Shown piece by piece: positions 32,124 to 36,225 of a DNA stretch of 36,225 nt. A program made the position numbers and the translations under genes. Origin of the DNA: Hellea sp964472905 (GTDB taxonomy: Bacteria > Pseudomonadota > Alphaproteobacteria > Caulobacterales > Maricaulaceae); the NCBI GenBank assembly GCA_964472905.1, contig CAYYMI010000025.1:1-36225 (forward strand), given 5' to 3'. The notes beneath the pieces are model-generated. The model saw only the letters and a list, made by a program, of their open reading frames with translations, made no database searches and was not told where the DNA came from. Positions within the stretch are counted from its first letter, which is position 1; each line of letters begins with the position of its first letter.

Positions 32124-35100
32124 ATGACGCTGTCATCTAGCGATAATTCAGAGGGGAGCGGGGCGCTCTTACCCCCGCTAAAACCGCCGCGCTCGCGTCT
32201 GCGCCGTGTTCTCTTTTGGATTTGTATTGTCCTGCTTATCCTGATTATTCTTGGCCTCTCAGTCGCGGCTTATGTTTGGGTCAATCGTTACGCACTCATG
32301 GAAGATATCGCCATTGATGCTTTGGCCGATGAAGGTATCGAGGCCCAACTCTCGATTAACAGCGTGACTAAAACCCAAGCGAGGCTGCATAATGTCCGTC
32401 TATCCGATGACGGCACAGAATTCTTTTCATCTGAGGCCATACTTGTGGATTATGAGTGGCGCGACATGATCAAAGGCAATCCCAAACGTATTGTCTTCAC
32501 CCGTCCTGTAGCCAGCATAACACTAGATAAGACCGGCAAAATCATAGATGGGTGGCTCCCGCATCGTGATGGCCAAGACGATAGTGAAACGAGCCTGCCG
32601 CCTGACGGCATCAAAATAGAAGAGGGCCGCTTAAGCGTCACAAGCCCTTTTGGGAACATCGACGCTGACATCACAGCTGAATATTTTAGTCCCGATAATT
32701 TAACAGCCATCGCCTCTGTGGCGCCGGGGAAATTCTCCTATGGCGATTGGAACATAGAGGGCGGAGGTGAGTTTGATATCAAACTCAAAGGGTCTGACCC
32801 AAAAATTAAAACCAATATGCAGTTAAAGAGGTTGGAGCACGTCGCCGTCGATGCGGTCAATTTACATATCAAAAGCGACATCACCCCGATCGTCAAAGAC
32901 GGCCAAATAGATATTACAGGCGAAGCTGAAATCTCTTTTGAGACCCTAACCACGGCGCAAGTCATTATGGGCGCAGGTCAGCTCGGCTGGACAGGCGATC
33001 TCACGCACAAAACGCAAGATCAAAGTCCTGAATTATCTATGAATGCCGATTGGTCTGCCAATATTCAAGATTTGTCCATCCCTGACCCGATAAGACGGCG
33101 GGATATGGCCCAAACTCTCAGCCTGAGCGAGGCCTTAGGTAAAACACCGATTGCGCAAAATTTTGCGCCGCAGCTCACCCGTCATATGGTTGAACTGCTT
33201 ACGCAAAGCTCTTTTTCAGGGACAGGAACAACTCTGCTGGGCGAGACAGGCGCGACAGTCTCAATAGATGGGCCTATGATTCTTAAATCCCCGCGCACAA
33301 CCCTGAAGCTAAGACAAATGGATGGGGCCCCGCTTTATAACTTTGATAAAGCCGCGTCCGAGATCGCCCTATCATTTAACGCCGATCTCACACAGCCTGC
33401 AGGCTTTAGCCTGCGAAACTCAAACCTTATTGCCAATTCGAGCAATGGCTGGCGGCTGGACGGAGTTAAACATTTCTCAGGCGATATCCAGACCGCGCAA
33501 GAATGGACTGTGACCGGGATTGATAATGTGCCTGCGAGATTATCCCCCTTCAGCGCGCGCGCTGTTTACACCGCTGGCCGTACACGCGATCTACAGATGA
33601 CTGGCCATATCAATTATGACGGCCTCCTCCCCGGCGCGGTCGTCACTGGGCTGACAACAGGGGGTGAGTTAAACATGATAATCGAGGGCGATGAAACCGC
33701 CTTACAATTCGCCCCGCAAGATGACCTTCCTCTGACCATTGCTAGGGTCGATACAGATACAGGGTGGCGGGCCGAAAACCTCTCGGCGCGGCTTCTCACC
33801 CAAGGCCCGATCTATAGACGAAAAAAAGAAAGCTCAGATGTCACCGCCAAGCTGGGCGGTTTAAGGTTCACCGCGGTTGACGCCCCAGACACGCGCCATT
33901 TGGATATCAATTTTGAGAGCATTGATGTCATGGGCCGCTTAGCTGGACTGTCTCAAAACTGGGTCTTTGACGGCCAAATGGCCAATATCACTTCCGAAGA
34001 CACGCCGGGGCCCGGGACAAAAATCAATATGCCGTCTATGCAAATGGAGCTTTGGCGAGAGCCTGATGCAGAGCTGAAATTTACAATGCAGGCCCCCATG
34101 GCCAATGCCAAAACCCAGCTTGTGACCGCGACGAATATTGCGATTTCAGCCAAAGGCGCGCCTGATGATTTTACCCTAGATTACAGCCCGGGCGACACGC
34201 AGCTCGGCGAGGTTAAATTTATCGGTGAAGCCCTGCCGCCCCTGCCGATGACGGGTATCGTGCATTACAAAGACTCGGCTTTTACGGGAACCGCGCAAAC
34301 CCATTTACCCTTTGGCGAAGACACGCCCATTGATGTGAGTTATCGGTTCGAAGACGGCGCAGGAACCGCGCAGGTGGATATTCCCGAGCTTATCTTTACG
34401 CCCAATGGATTGCAGCCCCAATCACTTGTCAAAACCCTGCGCGGTAAAATCGCCGAAGTTGACGGGGCGGTGAGCGCGCAAATTAATCTGGCATTCGCGG
34501 CGGGACAGCCGCTGCAATCTTCGGGCAGCGCGCAGCTTAAGTCTTTAAGCTTTGGTACGTTGCCCGGCCCGCTGAGCGGTGTGAGTACAGAGCTGCAATT
34601 CTCATCCTTTTTCCCGCTCCAAAGTCAAGGCCGCCAGACCTTGACCGTTGCCAGCTTTGACCCGGGCTTTCCGCTGGATAACGGCGTCATAGAATTTGAA
34701 ATGATCCCTGACGGGGTGAAAGTTTACAGCGCCCGCTGGCCGCTGGGCGGCGGCGCTATATCGCTACAACCTTTTGATTGGTTATATTCCGCCGACCAAA
34801 ACCGCGTGGTCATGCGGGTTGAAAATGTCTCTGTCGGGGAGTTTCTCAAAGATGTCGGCGACGGCGCGATAGAGGCCACAGGCGACATAGAAGGAACGTT
34901 GCCAATTGTCCTCTCGGGCGTCGATGTCAAAGTCGATAAAGGCTCCTTAGAGGTTAAAAATGGCGGGGTGATCAAATACACATCAGACCAGATCGACTCT
35001 GTCGCGGACTATGCGCAAAATGATAATGACGCCGTAACGGCCCTGCGGCAGGGACGTTACCGCGATGCGGCTTTTCAAGCGCTCAAAGAATTTAAATACC

Positions 35101-35330
35101 AGTCTTTGACGGTAGATATGGACGGGGCTTTAGACGGGCCCATCCAAGTTGGGCTGCAATTTGACGGGAGTAATAAGGACGTTCTTAATAGTCAGCCCTT
35201 CAGCTTTAATATCAATATCGAAGGCGAGCTGCTCAACATCCTGCGCAGCTTTAACAGCAACGAACAAATCAAATCAGAACTCGCCCGCCGCCAATTAGAA
35301 CGGGAATCTCTGCCTGCGGAGTTGGAGTAA
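32124..35330 (+). CDS. YdbH-like (AsmA/TAM-related) envelope protein
   Basis: A 1068-residue protein with one N-terminal transmembrane anchor (about 29-52, preceded by RSRLRRVLFW) and a very long beta-rich periplasmic body, the layout of the AsmA-like lipid-bridge proteins. The C-terminus matches the YdbH family region: VSVGEFLKDVGDG, DIEGTLPIVLSGVDV, GSLEVKNGGVIKYTSDQ, and the final FSFNINIEGELLNILRSFN. In E. coli YdbH works with TamB and YhdP to carry phospholipid to the outer membrane, and partners with the small lipoprotein YnbE, chaperoned by YdbL. Neither ynbE nor ydbL follows here. The ATG at 32124 has AGGA about ten bases upstream. It is divergent from the M23 peptidase and is the last clear gene in the window. 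Confidence 0.85.
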   Translation: MTLSSSDNSEGSGALLPPLKPPRSRLRRVLFWICIVLLILIILGLSVAAYVWVNRYALMEDIAIDALADEGIEAQLSINSVTKTQARLHNVRLSDDGTEFFSSEAILVDYEWRDMIKGNPKRIVFTRPVASITLDKTGKIIDGWLPHRDGQDDSETSLPPDGIKIEEGRLSVTSPFGNIDADITAEYFSPDNLTAIASVAPGKFSYGDWNIEGGGEFDIKLKGSDPKIKTNMQLKRLEHVAVDAVNLHIKSDITPIVKDGQIDITGEAEISFETLTTAQVIMGAGQLGWTGDLTHKTQDQSPELSMNADWSANIQDLSIPDPIRRRDMAQTLSLSEALGKTPIAQNFAPQLTRHMVELLTQSSFSGTGTTLLGETGATVSIDGPMILKSPRTTLKLRQMDGAPLYNFDKAASEIALSFNADLTQPAGFSLRNSNLIANSSNGWRLDGVKHFSGDIQTAQEWTVTGIDNVPARLSPFSARAVYTAGRTRDLQMTGHINYDGLLPGAVVTGLTTGGELNMIIEGDETALQFAPQDDLPLTIARVDTDTGWRAENLSARLLTQGPIYRRKKESSDVTAKLGGLRFTAVDAPDTRHLDINFESIDVMGRLAGLSQNWVFDGQMANITSEDTPGPGTKINMPSMQMELWREPDAELKFTMQAPMANAKTQLVTATNIAISAKGAPDDFTLDYSPGDTQLGEVKFIGEALPPLPMTGIVHYKDSAFTGTAQTHLPFGEDTPIDVSYRFEDGAGTAQVDIPELIFTPNGLQPQSLVKTLRGKIAEVDGAVSAQINLAFAAGQPLQSSGSAQLKSLSFGTLPGPLSGVSTELQFSSFFPLQSQGRQTLTVASFDPGFPLDNGVIEFEMIPDGVKVYSARWPLGGGAISLQPFDWLYSADQNRVVMRVENVSVGEFLKDVGDGAIEATGDIEGTLPIVLSGVDVKVDKGSLEVKNGGVIKYTSDQIDSVADYAQNDNDAVTALRQGRYRDAAFQALKEFKYQSLTVDMDGALDGPIQVGLQFDGSNKDVLNSQPFSFNINIEGELLNILRSFNSNEQIKSELARRQLERESLPAELE

Positions 35331-35338
35331 ACTCATCC

Positions 35339-35448
35339 TCATACCGACACGGCTCCATGGGAGACGTCCGGTATCCATATCTAGATTTTCCAGCAATAGG
35401 CAAATTCTAGACATGGACACCGGGCAAGCTAAGCTTGCAGCGGTGTGA
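35339..35448. repeat. compound palindromic repeat element (REP/MITE-like)
   Basis: Outer arms TCATACCG and CGGTGTGA enclose an imperfect 18-base inverted repeat (CCGGTATCCATATCTAGA at 35368-35385 and TCTAGACATGGACACCGG at 35406-35423, 20-base loop). A perfect dyad follows at 35424-35438 (GCAAGCT and AGCTTGC around one base). The two mismatches of the main stem would be G-U pairs in RNA read from the minus strand. The layout resembles dispersed intergenic palindromes of alphaproteobacteria. Copy number in the genome is unknown. Confidence 0.55.
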
Positions 35449-35460
35449 CACATGGCGCGT

Positions 35461-35540
35461 TCAATCCTCATAAACTCCCACAATAACGTACAATCATTTC
35501 AATCGTTTATCAGAAACATTAAGAGATCAATCCTCATAAA
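35461..35540. repeat. pair of 14-base direct repeats
   Basis: TCAATCCTCATAAA occurs at 35461-35474 and 35527-35540, 66 bases apart. A shorter copy, ATCCTCATA, is at 35335-35343 in the edge of the palindromic element. Confidence 0.5.
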
Positions 35541-35566
35541 GTCCGGCTATGTTATAAAATGAGCAT

Positions 35567-35587
35567 CATCGGATTAAAGTCCCGATG
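35567..35587. other. stem-loop A
   Basis: Arms CATCGG and CCGATG with a nine-base loop. A related sequence, stem-loop B, occurs about 110 bases downstream in the context GAGCATCGGA. Confidence 0.4.
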
Positions 35588-35677
35588 TGTTCTGGCTGTT
35601 CGTGTATTTATTTTTAATAATTACACAAAGACAAATAAAACTAGTAACTTTGTTGCGGCCAGACGATGAGACTGAGC

Positions 35678-35697
35678 ATCGGAATTTACTCTCCGAT
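35678..35697. other. stem-loop B
   Basis: Arms ATCGGA and TCCGAT with an eight-base loop. Flanks (GAGC before, TGTG after) resemble those of stem-loop A, so the two look like diverged copies. Confidence 0.4.
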
Positions 35698-35804
35698 TGT
35701 GCCGGGTTTCTTGGTGTGAGCTTGACCTCCTATGTCGTTTGTTCCTTTAGGAATCAACTTCGGGACTGGAGGGAGGGTAATGAGGCCGCCATGAAAAATC
35801 ATCG

Positions 35805-35872
35805 CCGCGTGGTTGATACTGCGTAAAACATTTTTATTTATTTCGGTATCCGTCGCGGATATCGCCACGCGG
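35805..35872. other. nested stem-loop C
   Basis: A GC-rich perfect outer stem (CCGCGTGG at 35805-35812, CCACGCGG at 35865-35872) encloses an inner hairpin with arms TATCCG (35847-35852) and CGGATA (35856-35861) around three bases. On the plus strand it is followed by ACTGTCTTTTA, a weak terminator-like tail. Confidence 0.45.
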
Positions 35873-35900
35873 ACTGTCTTTTATATGTCCCTGTCAGTTA

Positions 35901-35926
35901 TGCTGAAATGATGACTCATTTCAGCA
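35901..35926. other. stem-loop D, perfect 11-base-pair hairpin
   Basis: Arms TGCTGAAATGA and TCATTTCAGCA around the four-base loop TGAC. No T run follows on either strand. Confidence 0.5.
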
Positions 35927-35969
35927 ACCCTTCCACGCCTCTTGTTATTGGCGCGGTGTAGAACCTTGA

Positions 35970-35990
35970 GGTTTCATTTTTTTTGAAACC
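35970..35990. other. stem-loop E with seven-T loop
   Basis: Arms GGTTTCA and TGAAACC enclose seven T residues. It is not followed by a T tract, so it is not a standard terminator. Confidence 0.4.
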
Positions 35991-36022
35991 CGACTCTAAT
36001 GGCAGGCTAACTGTATCTAGAT

Positions 36023-36072
36023 TTCTGAATGTCTCTTTTAGTCCGCTTTGAAGGCAAAAGCAGACATTAGAA
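36023..36072. other. stem-loop F, 16 base pairs with two single-base bulges
   Basis: Left side TTCT, bulged G, AATGTCTCTTTT; right side AAAAG, bulged C, AGACATTAGAA; loop of 16 bases. It is the longest stem of the block. Confidence 0.45.
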
Positions 36073-36164
36073 GAACCTAGGGTATACCAAACCTTATCGG
36101 GCATTCACTAACCTCATATGCAATCCGATGCTTGTTTAAAGCTTCTAATAGGTTTTTAAATTCA

Positions 36165-36225
36165 TCACCCGGCCATGGCAACTGAATCTGGATCAGTCAG
36201 GGATATTTGTTTCTTGGAAGACGCA
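36165..36225 (-). pseudogene. possible transposase remnant (IS1182-like), cut by the window edge
   Basis: The last bases, read on the minus strand, encode ASSKKQISLTDPDSVAMAG and then two stop codons. The stretch ISLTDPDSxAM resembles the conserved TDPD block in the core of IS1182-family transposases as I remember them. A real transposase would continue for some 200 residues, so if correct this is a truncated or frameshifted relic. Only 20 codons are visible, so the call is weak. A neighbouring frame continues as DEFKNLLEALNKHRIAYEV, which also looks protein-like but is unrecognised. Confidence 0.3.

Larger units (their letters stand above)
35331..36225. other. 0.9-kb block without a credible gene, rich in palindromes and short repeats
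   Basis: No reading frame here has a recognisable domain, a good ribosome binding site and plausible composition together; the longest is 79 codons and spans several inverted repeats. The block holds a palindromic element (35339-35448), three copies of ATCCTCATA, at least six stem-loops between 35567 and 36072, and a possible transposase remnant at the right edge. It could be a non-coding RNA locus, a graveyard of mobile elements, or both. Confidence 0.6.

Noticed and set aside
35461..35540. CRISPR-like array
   Set aside because: Only two full 14-base repeats, too short and too few, and no cas genes in the window.
35587..35826. 79-codon plus-strand frame in the gene-free block
   Set aside because: No Shine-Dalgarno, no domain, and it runs through stem-loops B and part of C; its N-terminal hydrophobic stretch comes from an AT-rich segment.
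35686..35868. 60-codon minus-strand frame in the gene-free block
   Set aside because: Starts with GTG inside stem C and has no known relatives that I can recall. An AGGAGG inside it does not precede a start codon of a longer frame.
35916..36104. 62-codon minus-strand frame in the gene-free block
   Set aside because: It covers stem-loops E and F, is preceded directly by a stop and lacks a ribosome binding site; better explained by structured non-coding sequence.

Overview
The window looks like a chromosomal segment of an alphaproteobacterium, probably from the Hyphomonadaceae/Maricaulales neighbourhood. This is inferred from gene content: a beta-helix/diheme cytochrome pair of the type first catalogued in Hyphomonas, an alphaproteobacterial-style ClpB, LepA and PrfA, several TTG or GTG starts, and moderate GC. 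It is dense with genes and has few long gaps. No rRNA, tRNA, CRISPR array, prophage or intact insertion sequence was found.

Layout. (1) 1-1169, minus: the N-terminal 389 codons of an acyl-CoA (propionyl-CoA) carboxylase beta subunit that runs off the left edge. (2) 1396-5750, plus: a two-gene RND efflux operon (adaptor and inner-membrane pump, no outer-membrane channel), abutting tail to tail an anchored Ig-like protein (5751-6713). (3) 6842-9395: free methionine-(R)-sulfoxide reductase, divergent from lepA, which is coupled to a 58-residue YodC-like (DUF2158) protein. (4) 9407-11733, minus: a diheme c-type cytochrome lipoprotein and a parallel beta-helix lipoprotein, a known but functionally unexplained pair. 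(5) 11863-14601, plus: an M1 aminopeptidase lipoprotein. (6) 14929-16731, plus: an RhlE-like DEAD-box helicase behind a 327-base repeat-rich leader region. (7) 16728-24202, minus: a head-to-tail run reading MscK-like channel, TonB-dependent receptor, prfA, GNAT acetyltransferase, DoxX-like protein. (8) 24350-26929, plus: clpB with a heat-shock type promoter. (9) 27046-29602: a phytanoyl-CoA dioxygenase-like enzyme converging on a two-gene operon of a ferritin-like di-iron protein (labelled metal-dependent hydrolase in databases) and a four-helix membrane protein resembling styrene oxide isomerase. (10) 29747-31962, minus: an M23 peptidase followed by a membrane protein with a histone H1-like tail. 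(11) 32124-35330, plus: a YdbH-like envelope protein. (12) 35331-36225: about 0.9 kb with no credible gene but with a palindromic repeat element, short direct repeats, at least six stem-loops and a possible transposase remnant at the right edge.

How the genes fit together. Most of the window is envelope biology (efflux, TonB uptake, mechanosensing, peptidoglycan hydrolysis, YdbH-type lipid-bridge protein, lipoproteins) mixed with translation and stress housekeeping (lepA, prfA, clpB, RNA helicase, methionine sulfoxide repair). The two parts most likely to hold undescribed biology are the oxidative-enzyme cluster at 27.0-29.6 kb, where an iron/2-oxoglutarate dioxygenase, a di-iron protein and a putative epoxide isomerase lie together, and the structured non-coding block at 35.3-36.1 kb.

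All calls come from reading the sequence and from remembered family features. No database search or folding program was run.
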